A DNA stretch of 64,000 nt, from contig NZ_CP114909.1 in assembly GCF_027497355.1 (NCBI RefSeq), positions 5,723,001 through 5,787,000 on the forward strand. The letters are read 5' to 3'. Positions 51,716-60,104 of the stretch are shown one piece after another (the first letter of the stretch is position 1; each line of letters opens with the position of its first letter). Both the position numbers and the translations under genes were made by a program. The notes beneath the pieces were generated by a model, which worked only from the letters and a program-made list of their open reading frames with translations, did no database searches and was not told where the DNA came from. Source of the DNA: Micromonospora sp. WMMA1947 (GTDB lineage: Bacteria; Actinomycetota; Actinomycetes; Mycobacteriales; Micromonosporaceae).

Positions 51716-54174
51716 CGCAAATGCTCCGCGAGTCGGCGCGCGTCTCGCACCAGCACATCGAGGTCGAACGTGCCCGGTCCGTGCACACCCTGCTTGCAGG
51801 CCTGGAACGCATCACCGGCCCAACCACCGAAGCGGTTGATTCGGCCGAGCACATCCTTACCGCGGTGCAGATCGCCGAAGAGCGCCAGTGCCGTCACCTG
51901 GTTGAGCGTCAGTGCCTTCTCGATGAGTTCCTCCACGTCGCCGTGGCGTTCGCCGCGCGCGATCCGCTCCCGCCGGATCCGCTCATGGCAGGCGGCCTCA
52001 AGAGCTGAGCGGCAGAACCCGGAGACCAGGGGGTAGCGGGCGTTGTCGGCCAGTCCCTCGGCTTTGAGGATCGCGGTGGCGTCGTTGAGGTACCGCTCGA
52101 CCGGGTCGCTGTTCTTCCGGATTTCCACCACCGATTCGTCCCGCCGGGTGACCGCCCAGATGGTGGCCTCGATGCGCAACCGGCGTACCGCCTCGGGCAG
52201 CCGGTTGTCGTGGGTGAAGACCACGACCTGCCGGGTCTCCGCCAGGCTGGCCAGCACCTGCGCCAGGCCGTCGACCTTCGACGGGTCCATGCTCTGGACC
52301 GGGTCGTCGATGATGACGAACCGGAACGGGCTGTCGTCGGCGCAGGCACGAGGCAGGAACACCGACAGACCGAGAGCCTGGAGCTCGCCCTGGCTCATGA
52401 CCGCCATGGCGGAGGTGGTGGTGCCGTCGACCTTGGCGGGGAAGGAGATCTTACGGCGGGTGTTGGTGCCGTCGAGGCGCATCCCGCTTAGTTCGACGTT
52501 GCTCTCCTGACGCAGCTCGTCCCAGATTTCCTGGGACCGCTGAGCAAACGGTTGGAACCGCTGGTCGCGCAGCGCGCTGATCGCGCTCTTCAACCAGTCC
52601 CGGGCGGCGTTGACGCGCTTGAGCTTCGCCTCGTTCTCGGCGGCTGCCCGGGCCCGGACCAGCCAGTCCTCCAGAGCGACGGCGTGCTCACGCCAGGCGT
52701 CGTGGCGGTGCCGGAGCCAAGCGTTCGCCGCCTCCTGCAACTCTATGAACGCCTCGAGCAGCGGCCGATAGGTCGCCTGAAGGTCTCCGGCGATCTGGTC
52801 GTCTGAGAGTTGGTCGGTAGCAGAGTGGAGCTCATCCGCCCGTGAGCGGAACCGCTTCACCACGTCAGCCTGGTCGAGGGCGCCAGCCAACATCTCCAAA
52901 TCGTCGGTGCTGATCCGTCGATCGAGGTCGAGCAGCCTCGCGACCCGGGCCCGGGCGTCCTGAAGCCGTCGGTGCCCCTCCTCCACGGCGACGGCGTCGC
53001 GCTGAAGCTTCTCGAGCGTGTCGCCAGCGTGAGTGCGCCAGTCGACGTCCAGGGTCCCCGAGCCACAGACGGGGCAAGGGCCGTCACCGTGCTCGTCGTG
53101 GAAGGTGACGGCCATGCGGAGAAGCTGGGCCGCCTGGTCTGCCGTGCCGGCCCGGGTGGCGGAGAGGTCAGCGACCTGTGCTGCCGCAGCCATCAGCTCA
53201 TTCGACACCTCGTCTGCGTAGGCCACGTCTGGAAGCGCTACGGCGACCAGGCGGCGGGCCGCGACCGCGACCGGGTCGCTGACGTCGCTGCCGGCGTCGG
53301 CAAGCAGCTGGTCGAGTGCATCGAGGTCGGGAGCCCGTTTCGCGAGGAGCGCGAGCGCTGTCTGGGCCCGCGGGTCGTCGACACCGGTGAGTGCGGCACG
53401 GAGCGCGTCGCGCGCCGTCCTGACGACGGCGATCTGATCACTCAGATCCTTGCGGATCCGCATCAGCCGCTTGTCGGCGTCGATGATCGGGTCCATGCCG
53501 AGGATCGGGGCCAGCGCGTCGAAGAGCCCGCTGGGCGTGGAGGTGACGAGCCGAGCGAGGTCACTCGCGGTGAGGAACGGCCGGTAGACCTCGAGCGGTT
53601 GTTGCCATCCAAGCTCGGCCGTCTCCCCATAGCGGTTGCCGTCATCGGCCAGGATGTTGCTGCCGCCCTGGTGTGCCTCCGTGTGGTCATCGCGCCACGA
53701 GCGGCGTACCCGGATGGGTTTCGCGGCTCCATCGGCGCGCAGCAGCACCTCGATCTCGCACGGCGACCCGCAGTGCAGGTTTCGCCAGCCGTCCTTGAAG
53801 ACGCTGTTGCGGTCGACCCAGCGCGCACTGTCGCCGGTCAGGGCCAGCTCAGCGGCCTCCGCGTAGCTCGACTTGCCCGAGCCGTTTCGACCCACGACGA
53901 GGGTGAGCCCAGCGTGCGGCTGCAGCCGGAGGCTCTGCTGTGGACCGACACCTCGGAAGCCTGCAACGGTGATCGACTCAAGATAGAGCGGCTGTGGACG
54001 CGGTCGCGTCGACGGGTCCCGGGTCGGCAGTTCGACGGAATCTCCGCCGAGGACGGCGGCAAGCTGCTCGTCCCCGACGTACGCGGCGAGCACAAGATCT
54101 ACGAGGTCGTCGGGGACGCTGTCCTCGGCCAACCGGTCGAAAACCTGGTCAAGTAGCGACTGGTCCGGGGCCAT
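51712..54174 (-). CDS. Rad50/RecN-like ATPase with zinc-hook motif
   Basis: An 820-residue ABC-type ATPase. After a 60-residue helical start comes the Rad50-type beta strand LESITVAGFRGVG and Walker A GRNGSGKS (95-102). Two coiled-coil arms flank a CPVC zinc-hook motif (367-370). The signature is MSQGELQALGLSVF (593-606), with Walker B FVIIDDPVQSMD (619-630) and a switch His in VVFTHDNR. The last 120 residues are helical and could contact the small partner protein. This plan is that of RloC-like anticodon-nuclease ATPases, but the nuclease part seems to be a separate gene. It is divergent from the large plus-strand operon. Confidence 0.85.
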   Translation of the reverse strand: MAPDQSLLDQVFDRLAEDSVPDDLVDLVLAAYVGDEQLAAVLGGDSVELPTRDPSTRPRPQPLYLESITVAGFRGVGPQQSLRLQPHAGLTLVVGRNGSGKSSYAEAAELALTGDSARWVDRNSVFKDGWRNLHCGSPCEIEVLLRADGAAKPIRVRRSWRDDHTEAHQGGSNILADDGNRYGETAELGWQQPLEVYRPFLTASDLARLVTSTPSGLFDALAPILGMDPIIDADKRLMRIRKDLSDQIAVVRTARDALRAALTGVDDPRAQTALALLAKRAPDLDALDQLLADAGSDVSDPVAVAARRLVAVALPDVAYADEVSNELMAAAAQVADLSATRAGTADQAAQLLRMAVTFHDEHGDGPCPVCGSGTLDVDWRTHAGDTLEKLQRDAVAVEEGHRRLQDARARVARLLDLDRRISTDDLEMLAGALDQADVVKRFRSRADELHSATDQLSDDQIAGDLQATYRPLLEAFIELQEAANAWLRHRHDAWREHAVALEDWLVRARAAAENEAKLKRVNAARDWLKSAISALRDQRFQPFAQRSQEIWDELRQESNVELSGMRLDGTNTRRKISFPAKVDGTTTSAMAVMSQGELQALGLSVFLPRACADDSPFRFVIIDDPVQSMDPSKVDGLAQVLASLAETRQVVVFTHDNRLPEAVRRLRIEATIWAVTRRDESVVEIRKNSDPVERYLNDATAILKAEGLADNARYPLVSGFCRSALEAACHERIRRERIARGERHGDVEELIEKALTLNQVTALALFGDLHRGKDVLGRINRFGGWAGDAFQACKQGVHGPGTFDLDVLVRDARRLAEHLR

Positions 54175-54191
54175 ACGGGTCTCCCTTCAAG

Positions 54192-54260
54192 GCCCGACGG
54201 TAAGTATTGTTGCCTACGCCAACAACCTGCCCGACGGGTGATTGCTGGAAAACACTGGAA
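54192..54260. promoter_or_regulatory. Divergent control region with nested repeats
   Basis: The space between the ATPase (minus strand) and the coiled-coil gene (plus strand) contains a perfect inverted repeat TTGTTG-seven bases-CAACAA (54207-54225). It is flanked by direct repeats GCCCGACGG (54192-54200 and 54229-54237). Just before the plus-strand start is a tandem CTGGAA pair with ten-base period (54245-54250, 54255-54260). Such layering suggests that one regulator controls both units. Confidence 0.5.
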
Positions 54261-54268
54261 CTTGTACC

Positions 54269-55078
54269 ATGTTCCTCGTGGCCGAGTCCATAGAAAACCT
54301 CGAGCGTCGGATTGAAGACCTGCGAACAGCGGTCCGCCGGGCAGTGATCGCGCGCGACACCGCCCGAGCGCACGCGATGCGGGCTGAGCTGCGAGCCGCC
54401 GAACGTGAATGGGAGAAGGCGCTCACGGACCTCGCCGACGCGGCAGAGGACGACACCTCCACCGCGAAGCACGACGCGCCGCTGGTGCCGGTACGCGAGC
54501 AGGTGCACCACGCGCTCACCCTGCTGTCGGTGCCGGCTGCACCCAAGCTGATCGCCGAAGTACACGCCGCCTTCTACGGCGCCGGAGCCACTGGGATCGC
54601 GGCGGGCAAGCTCACCCACCTGCGCCGCGACGAAGAGCGATCCTTCCGCACGGCGCGGCATTCCCGGCCGTACTACCTCTGCTCCGCGCTGACCGCTGAG
54701 CACCTGGCGCCGGCCCGCGGCCTGCTGGCCGTATCCACCTGGCCACTCGATCGGCGCATCATCGGGCCGCTGAGCCCGCGTGTCGACTTTCTGACAGGTG
54801 CCATCAAAGTGGCGGAACGGGCGACCAGGATGTCTGAGCAAGATCCGGGCGTCAGCAGGCTTCTCTGGAGATTTGCCACCACGATCCCAGGGGCAGCCGA
54901 ACCGCATGGAGGGGTAGACGCAGCCACGGTCATGGAGGCGGCTCAGGCCGAGCTCGACGTGCACGCGGCGGCCGACCAGGCGCAGCGGAAGGCTGCGGCG
55001 GAACGCGCCCGCCGGCAGATGGACGAGGCCGAGCAGCTTTTCGGCAGCAAGCTGCGTGTACTCAGGGGGACGGCATGA
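54269..55078 (+). CDS. Coiled-coil protein of unknown function, first gene of defence-like operon
   Basis: A 269-residue protein. Residues 5-60 form a clear coiled coil (ENLERRIEDLRTAVRRAVIA). The middle (REQVHHALTLLSVPAAPKLI, GIAAGKLTHLRRDEERSF) looks like a winged helix, and the end is again helical and charged (AERARRQMDEAEQLFGSKL). I used the ATG at 54269; a TTG at 54242 is in frame but has no ribosome site, so the message may be leaderless. It overlaps the nuclease gene by four bases. Its layout would suit a regulator or an assembly scaffold. No family is recognised. Confidence 0.65.
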   Translation: MFLVAESIENLERRIEDLRTAVRRAVIARDTARAHAMRAELRAAEREWEKALTDLADAAEDDTSTAKHDAPLVPVREQVHHALTLLSVPAAPKLIAEVHAAFYGAGATGIAAGKLTHLRRDEERSFRTARHSRPYYLCSALTAEHLAPARGLLAVSTWPLDRRIIGPLSPRVDFLTGAIKVAERATRMSEQDPGVSRLLWRFATTIPGAAEPHGGVDAATVMEAAQAELDVHAAADQAQRKAAAERARRQMDEAEQLFGSKLRVLRGTA

Positions 55079-56205
55079 CCAACGTCGGCCAGCGACTGGC
55101 CGCGATCCGAGGTGGCGGTACCGCGAGCCGCCACAATGCTCGAACCATCGCCGCTCTGACCACTAACCCGGGTTGCGCCCGCAGGGCGGTGCTCGACTGC
55201 GCCGGCGTCGACAAGCAGCGCCTGGCCGCCTACATCGACTACCCGGCCCGCTTCGGTCAGTCGCAGTTCGCGATCACCCGGGGCAACGCCTTCGAGGCCC
55301 AGGTCAAGGCCAACGGTTGCGCCCAACTGCTGCAGTTGCTACGGGAGCGCCTCGACCTGGAGATTCCCGAGGTCTCCTACGACGACTTGGAGTCGGTCGC
55401 GGGCCGCGAGAGCCAGGACGTTCGGTACGCCCGGTCACGTGCCCTGCTCACCCGGGCGGCGGCCCAGGTCGACGGAGCTGGCACGCTCTTTGACCACCCG
55501 CTGCTTCGACTCGAGGTAGCCGGCCAGCAGGCCTACCTGGAACCGGACCTGATCGCGTTCCAGCACGATGGGCAGTTCCACGTGGTGGAGATCAAGTCTT
55601 TCGCGGTCATCGACGGCCAGGGCGATCCGGGCAAGGTGGCCGCCGCGGCGATCCAGGCCGCCGTCTACGTGCTGGCCATGCGTGAGCTGCTCGGCGAGGC
55701 CGGGTACGACCCCCAGGTCGTCTCGCACGATGTCGTGCTGGTCTGCCCCCGCGACTTCTCCAATCAGCCGATGGCGGTCCGGGTCGACGTTCGGAAGCAG
55801 CTCGCCGTGTTGCGCCGTCAGCTGTCCCGGATGACCCGGATCGATGCGCTCCTGGCCGACCTCCCGGCAACGCTCAGCTTCGATTTCGCTCCCGACGAGC
55901 GTGGGGTGCCCACCAGGTCGCCGGCTTCGCTGGTCGCTGCCCTCGAAGCCGTCGAGGCGCGGTACTCGCCGGAGTGCCTGGCGAGCTGCGAGCTTGCGTA
56001 CTTCTGCCGGCACGAGGCTCGCGGGTGCACGGCCGCGCTTGGCAAGTCTGCGCGGGATGAGGTAGGCGGTATCGAGCGCGTGGAGACGGCGCTGGCCATC
56101 GCACGCAGCCAGCTTGCCCCTGCTGAGGACCAGCAGGAGGCCGCCGAGCTGCTGCGGGCTGCAGCACGGCTGCGCGCCGAGCTGATGAGCGGGGTGGCCA
56201 AATGA
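55075..56205 (+). CDS. Cas4/RecB-like PD-(D/E)XK nuclease with cysteine cluster
   Basis: A 376-residue nuclease. The RecB-type motifs are in order: RGNAFEAQVK (about 69-78), Asp158 in AYLEPDLIAF, Glu172-x-Lys174 in FHVVEIKSF, and Gln194...Tyr198 in AIQAAVYVL. Cysteines at 34 and 41 (NPGCARRAVLDC) and at 301, 305, 311 and 318 (ECLASCELAYFCRHEARGC) match the layout of the iron-sulfur cluster in Cas4 and AddB-like enzymes. It should act as an exonuclease or end-processing enzyme. It overlaps both neighbours by four bases. No cas genes or CRISPR array are present, so it is not an adaptation-type Cas4 here. Confidence 0.85.
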   Translation: MTNVGQRLAAIRGGGTASRHNARTIAALTTNPGCARRAVLDCAGVDKQRLAAYIDYPARFGQSQFAITRGNAFEAQVKANGCAQLLQLLRERLDLEIPEVSYDDLESVAGRESQDVRYARSRALLTRAAAQVDGAGTLFDHPLLRLEVAGQQAYLEPDLIAFQHDGQFHVVEIKSFAVIDGQGDPGKVAAAAIQAAVYVLAMRELLGEAGYDPQVVSHDVVLVCPRDFSNQPMAVRVDVRKQLAVLRRQLSRMTRIDALLADLPATLSFDFAPDERGVPTRSPASLVAALEAVEARYSPECLASCELAYFCRHEARGCTAALGKSARDEVGGIERVETALAIARSQLAPAEDQQEAAELLRAAARLRAELMSGVAK

Positions 56206-57710
56206 CCACCCTGACCACCCTGGCGCGGGCCGAGGCGGTGGTCGAGGGCATCGCCAAGCGGATCACCCTCGTCCGTCACGTGCACATAGCTGACCGGCCC
56301 TTGGTCTTCATTCCGCTCACCATGGCGGGCGAGGCCAATGCGCCGCTCGCGGCAATGGTCGGTGACGACCCGGAAGACCCGACGTTGCTGATCGTGCCGC
56401 AGCCGCGTAACCGCGACCAGCGGTTCGCCTTCGCGGCCGACCTGGCGGGCGTCGTGGTTCCCTACATCAACAACTTCCACGGGACCGTCGAAGCGACGAA
56501 TAAGGGCAAGGCCACCCGCCACCGCTACGCGGACGCGCCGCAGCTGCTCGTACCAAACCCGGGCGGGGTCGGTTTCACCCGGCTCTTCGGGCGGTCCACG
56601 CGCTTCCGCCGTACCGACGGCGACTACCCGGTGGACCCGTCGGTGCCTCTGCTCGGCCGCTGGCTGACCTACCTGGCCGAGCGGGCCGAGCATCCGGGCT
56701 CCTCGTCCCTGGTAGCGATGACCCAGGCACTCTCGATGCACTGGGCCACCGGGCAGAGCCCGCTCGAGGACGCGCAGCTGGCCGCGCTTCTCGCCTGGAT
56801 CACGCCCCCGCCGAGTATGACGGGCACCGAGGCTGCCGCCGCGGCCGAGGACCCGGTGAACTGGCCGCCGGCGGGTCCCGCCACGGACCCCACCTTCGAC
56901 AACGAGGAACTGGCCCCGGCGATGGCCGCGTACGACCGGGCGGTGACCACGGGTTCGCAGGTATCCCGGTGCCGAGTCAAGCTGGAGAACCTGCTGCGGT
57001 CTCAGCTCGAGCCGACCTGGCGACTGATGTGGCAGGCGATCTCTCTGCTGCGGGAGCTGCCCGCCGGCGCGCACGTGGCCAAGCGATGGACGGAAGACCG
57101 GGATGCGTTCACGAATTTCACGGCGTATCACGAACAAGGCGGGATCCCGCAGCCCCGCCGCGACGGAGCGGTCGCGGCGGCCAGGAAGCTACACCACATG
57201 GAGCGGGCGCTGACCTCGTACGACGTGCAACGCGCCTACGACGATCCGATGGTGATGGCCGAGTACCGGCTCACCGGAGAAGCATTCGTTGGCGAGGTGA
57301 CGGCAGCCCACCCCACGCGGGTGGACAGCAGCGGGAAGAAGCGGGTGTTGCGCCCCTGGATCGCCGTCACCACTGCCGACAGGGTTCTCGTTGCACCGGG
57401 CACCGCCTTGTTCTCCCCCGAACAACCCGAGCAGCAGAAGGCTCGAGTGATGTCCGTGGCGCCGAAGGACGACGGTACGACCGCGGTAGTGCTGGAACTG
57501 ACCGGCGGGATGGGGCGCGCGCTCACCCCGGCCCCCGGCACCGTGCCAGAAGTGGGACGGCGCATCTGCTACACCACGCTCAGCGACTCCTTTATGCCGT
57601 CGGGCACCTTCCCTTCTCGGGACGAGACGCCGTGGACCCACGGCGGGCCGCCAACGCCGTACGAGGACACCTCCCCGACGGCCGAGGACGCCCACGAGGA
57701 GTGGTCTTGA
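56202..57710 (+). CDS. Unrecognised 502-residue protein of defence-like operon
   Basis: I recognise no family. The N-terminal 110 residues have alternating strands (VFIPLTMAGEANAPLAAMVG, TLLIVPQPRNRDQRFAFAAD), residues 130-320 are mostly helical, and the C-terminal part is beta-rich (RPWIAVTTADRVLVAPGTAL, TAVVLELTGGMGRALTPAPG). It ends in an acidic, proline-rich tail. No nuclease or ATPase motif is seen. It is clamped between the nuclease (four-base overlap) and the DUF262 gene (64 bases), so it is likely a structural or recognition subunit of the same system. Because it has no clear paralogue in memory, it is a good marker for finding relatives of the operon. Confidence 0.7.
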   Translation: MTTLTTLARAEAVVEGIAKRITLVRHVHIADRPLVFIPLTMAGEANAPLAAMVGDDPEDPTLLIVPQPRNRDQRFAFAADLAGVVVPYINNFHGTVEATNKGKATRHRYADAPQLLVPNPGGVGFTRLFGRSTRFRRTDGDYPVDPSVPLLGRWLTYLAERAEHPGSSSLVAMTQALSMHWATGQSPLEDAQLAALLAWITPPPSMTGTEAAAAAEDPVNWPPAGPATDPTFDNEELAPAMAAYDRAVTTGSQVSRCRVKLENLLRSQLEPTWRLMWQAISLLRELPAGAHVAKRWTEDRDAFTNFTAYHEQGGIPQPRRDGAVAAARKLHHMERALTSYDVQRAYDDPMVMAEYRLTGEAFVGEVTAAHPTRVDSSGKKRVLRPWIAVTTADRVLVAPGTALFSPEQPEQQKARVMSVAPKDDGTTAVVLELTGGMGRALTPAPGTVPEVGRRICYTTLSDSFMPSGTFPSRDETPWTHGGPPTPYEDTSPTAEDAHEEWS

Positions 57711-57774
57711 TCTACCCTGACCCGCCGGCACCAGCATTCGATGATCAAGCGTTCAGATCCGTGGGGGAGCTGAC

Positions 57775-60099
57775 ATGAGCAAGTTGGGCACGATCCTCGA
57801 TCAGATTGACTCCGGCACCGTGCTGCTCCCGGAGTTCCAGCGCGGCTACGTGTGGAACCGGGATCAGGTACGCGGTCTGATGCGCTCGCTCTACCTCGGC
57901 TTTCCCGTCGGCGGGCTGCTGGTGTGGGAGACGGAAGCCGACCATGGCTCCGTGCGAGGCAACACCCACGTCGGTGGCGGGGTGAAGCTGTTGCTACTCG
58001 ACGGGCAACAGCGGATCACCTCCCTGTATGGCGTGGTCCGCGGCAAGCCGCCGGCGTTCTTCGAGGGTGACCCCGCCGCCTTCACCGGCCTGCGGTTCAA
58101 CGTCGAGGAGGAGACCTTCGAGTTCTATGCACCGGCGAAGATGAAAGACGACCCCACTTGGGTCGACGTGACCGAACTCTTCGTCGACGGCATCGAACCG
58201 CAGATCGGCAACCTGACGGCGCACCCAGACACCATGCCGCACTTCGCGACGTACATGGGTCGGCTCATCCGGCTGCGGAACATCCTCGAACGCGAGTTCC
58301 ACCAGGAGAAGATCACCGGCGCGGACAAGGGCGTCGAGGTCGTCGTCGACATCTTCAACCGGGTCAACTCGGGCGGTACCAAGCTCTCCAAGGGCGACCT
58401 GGCGTTGGCCAAGATCTGCGCCGACTGGCCCGAGGCCCGCTCCACCATGCGCAAGCACCTGGGCACCTGGTCGACCGCCGGCTTTCAGTTCAACCTCGAC
58501 TGGTTGCTGCGGAACGTCAACGCTGTCGCGACCGGGCGTGCCCAGTTCGAATCGCTCGAGGGGGTCGGCTCGGCCGACTTCGCCCAGGCGTTGACCTCCA
58601 GCGAGCGCTACATCAGCGGATTCCTCGACGTGATCTCGGGTCGGCTCGGCCTCGATCACGACCGCGTGTTGATGGGCCGCTACGCCTTCCCCGTGGTCTC
58701 CCGCTTCCTGCACCTCAACGGCGGCTCGTTCGCCGACGCGACACAGCGTGACCGGATGCTCTTCTGGTACATCCACGCCGCGTTGTGGGGACGCTTCGCC
58801 GGCTCGACCGAGACGATCCTGACCCAGGACTACGAGACGGTCGCCCGCGGTGGCATAGACGGCCTAATCACCAGCTTGACCCGCTGGCGGGGCGGCAACC
58901 TGGTGATCGACGGTCAGGACTTCGAAGGCTTTGGTCGGGGCTCCCGGTTCTACCCGCTGCTCTACCTGCTCACCCGGGTGCTCGGCGCCCGTGACTTCGG
59001 CTCCGGGCTGGAGCTCAAGAGCGAGATGTTGGGGCACCTCACCTCGCTTCAGGTGCACCACATCTTCCCCAAGGCGCTGCTCTACAAGCACGGCTACGGC
59101 CGGTCCGAGGTCAACGCGGTCGCCAACTTCTCCTTCCTCACCCAGCAGACCAACCTGGCGATCGGCAAGCGGGCGCCCGAGGACTACTTCGCCGAGACCC
59201 AGCAGAAGCACCCGGGTGCGCTGGAATCCCAGTGGATCCCGACCGACCCGCAGCTCTGGCGGCCCGACCGCTACCTGGACTTCCTTGCCGCCCGACGCGA
59301 GCTGCTGGCCAACGCGGCCAACGGCTTCCTCGCCAACCTCCGGGACGGCACGAAGCAGGCCGTCGAGCCGCTACGGCCGGTGGTCGTTGTCGCCGAGGAG
59401 GAGACCGACGACGTCCGTGCCGGGCAGGTGAAGGCCCTCGTCGAAGAGCTGGTCAACGCGGGCTGCGCCGAGCCCGCCCTCGACAGCGAGATCGCGGATC
59501 CCGCCACCGGTCGGGTGTTGGGGGTGGCGGAGGCTTACTGGCCGGACGGGCTGCAGCCCGGGCTGGGGAACCCGGTCGTGCTGGAACTGGACGCCAACCC
59601 GGAGCTCGCTCGGATGGAGGAGCTCGGCTACGAGGTCTTCACCTCGGTCGACGCTCTTCGCGGTTACGTGGCCCGCCGCAATGAGCAGGCGGCGGGACTC
59701 AGCGACGCCGACGGTGAGCCCCTCGGTGAGGAGTCGGACACCGAAGCCGCGACGGCCGTCGTGCCGACGCAGCCCGGCGGCGACCAGGGCACGGTCGCGG
59801 ACTTCGAGCGGGCGATGCGCGGGGTGTACGAGGCGGCGCGGCGCGAGGCCGGTTACAACGCCACTTACTTCCTCGGCATGATCGCCGAGCACGGTGGTCT
59901 GGCCACCGCGAAGAAGCTGCTCGCGAGCCCGGTTGTGTCCGACGGGTTCGCGGCGCTGTGGGAGCGCGGGCGACTCGACCTGACGGTGGAGGCGCTCGTG
60001 GTGAAGCCCGAGTACGAGTCCCTCTTCACCCCGGACGAGCTCGACATCGCCCGTCACCGGCTGCGACAGTTCGACTACGACGTCGCCGCGCGGCGGTGA
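57775..60099 (+). CDS. DUF262/HNH protein (GmrSD-like) with extra C-terminal domain
   Basis: A 774-residue protein. The N-terminal DUF262 (ParB-like, nucleotide-using) domain shows LLPEFQRGYVWNRDQVRGLM and LLLLDGQQRITSLYG (76-86 for the DGQQRxT motif). A DUF1524-type HNH follows with SLQVHHIFPKALLY (His428-His429) and NFSFLTQQTNLAIGKRAPED. Proteins of this kind include GmrSD, which cuts modified phage DNA, and SspE. After about residue 660 a further domain (NATYFLGMIAEHGGLATAKK, FAALWERGRLDLTVEALVV) is of a type I recall at the ends of several actinobacterial nucleases. GGGGGAG precedes the ATG. The helicase gene follows five bases after its stop. Confidence 0.88.
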   Translation: MSKLGTILDQIDSGTVLLPEFQRGYVWNRDQVRGLMRSLYLGFPVGGLLVWETEADHGSVRGNTHVGGGVKLLLLDGQQRITSLYGVVRGKPPAFFEGDPAAFTGLRFNVEEETFEFYAPAKMKDDPTWVDVTELFVDGIEPQIGNLTAHPDTMPHFATYMGRLIRLRNILEREFHQEKITGADKGVEVVVDIFNRVNSGGTKLSKGDLALAKICADWPEARSTMRKHLGTWSTAGFQFNLDWLLRNVNAVATGRAQFESLEGVGSADFAQALTSSERYISGFLDVISGRLGLDHDRVLMGRYAFPVVSRFLHLNGGSFADATQRDRMLFWYIHAALWGRFAGSTETILTQDYETVARGGIDGLITSLTRWRGGNLVIDGQDFEGFGRGSRFYPLLYLLTRVLGARDFGSGLELKSEMLGHLTSLQVHHIFPKALLYKHGYGRSEVNAVANFSFLTQQTNLAIGKRAPEDYFAETQQKHPGALESQWIPTDPQLWRPDRYLDFLAARRELLANAANGFLANLRDGTKQAVEPLRPVVVVAEEETDDVRAGQVKALVEELVNAGCAEPALDSEIADPATGRVLGVAEAYWPDGLQPGLGNPVVLELDANPELARMEELGYEVFTSVDALRGYVARRNEQAAGLSDADGEPLGEESDTEAATAVVPTQPGGDQGTVADFERAMRGVYEAARREAGYNATYFLGMIAEHGGLATAKKLLASPVVSDGFAALWERGRLDLTVEALVVKPEYESLFTPDELDIARHRLRQFDYDVAARR

Positions 60100-60104
60100 G
60101 CACC

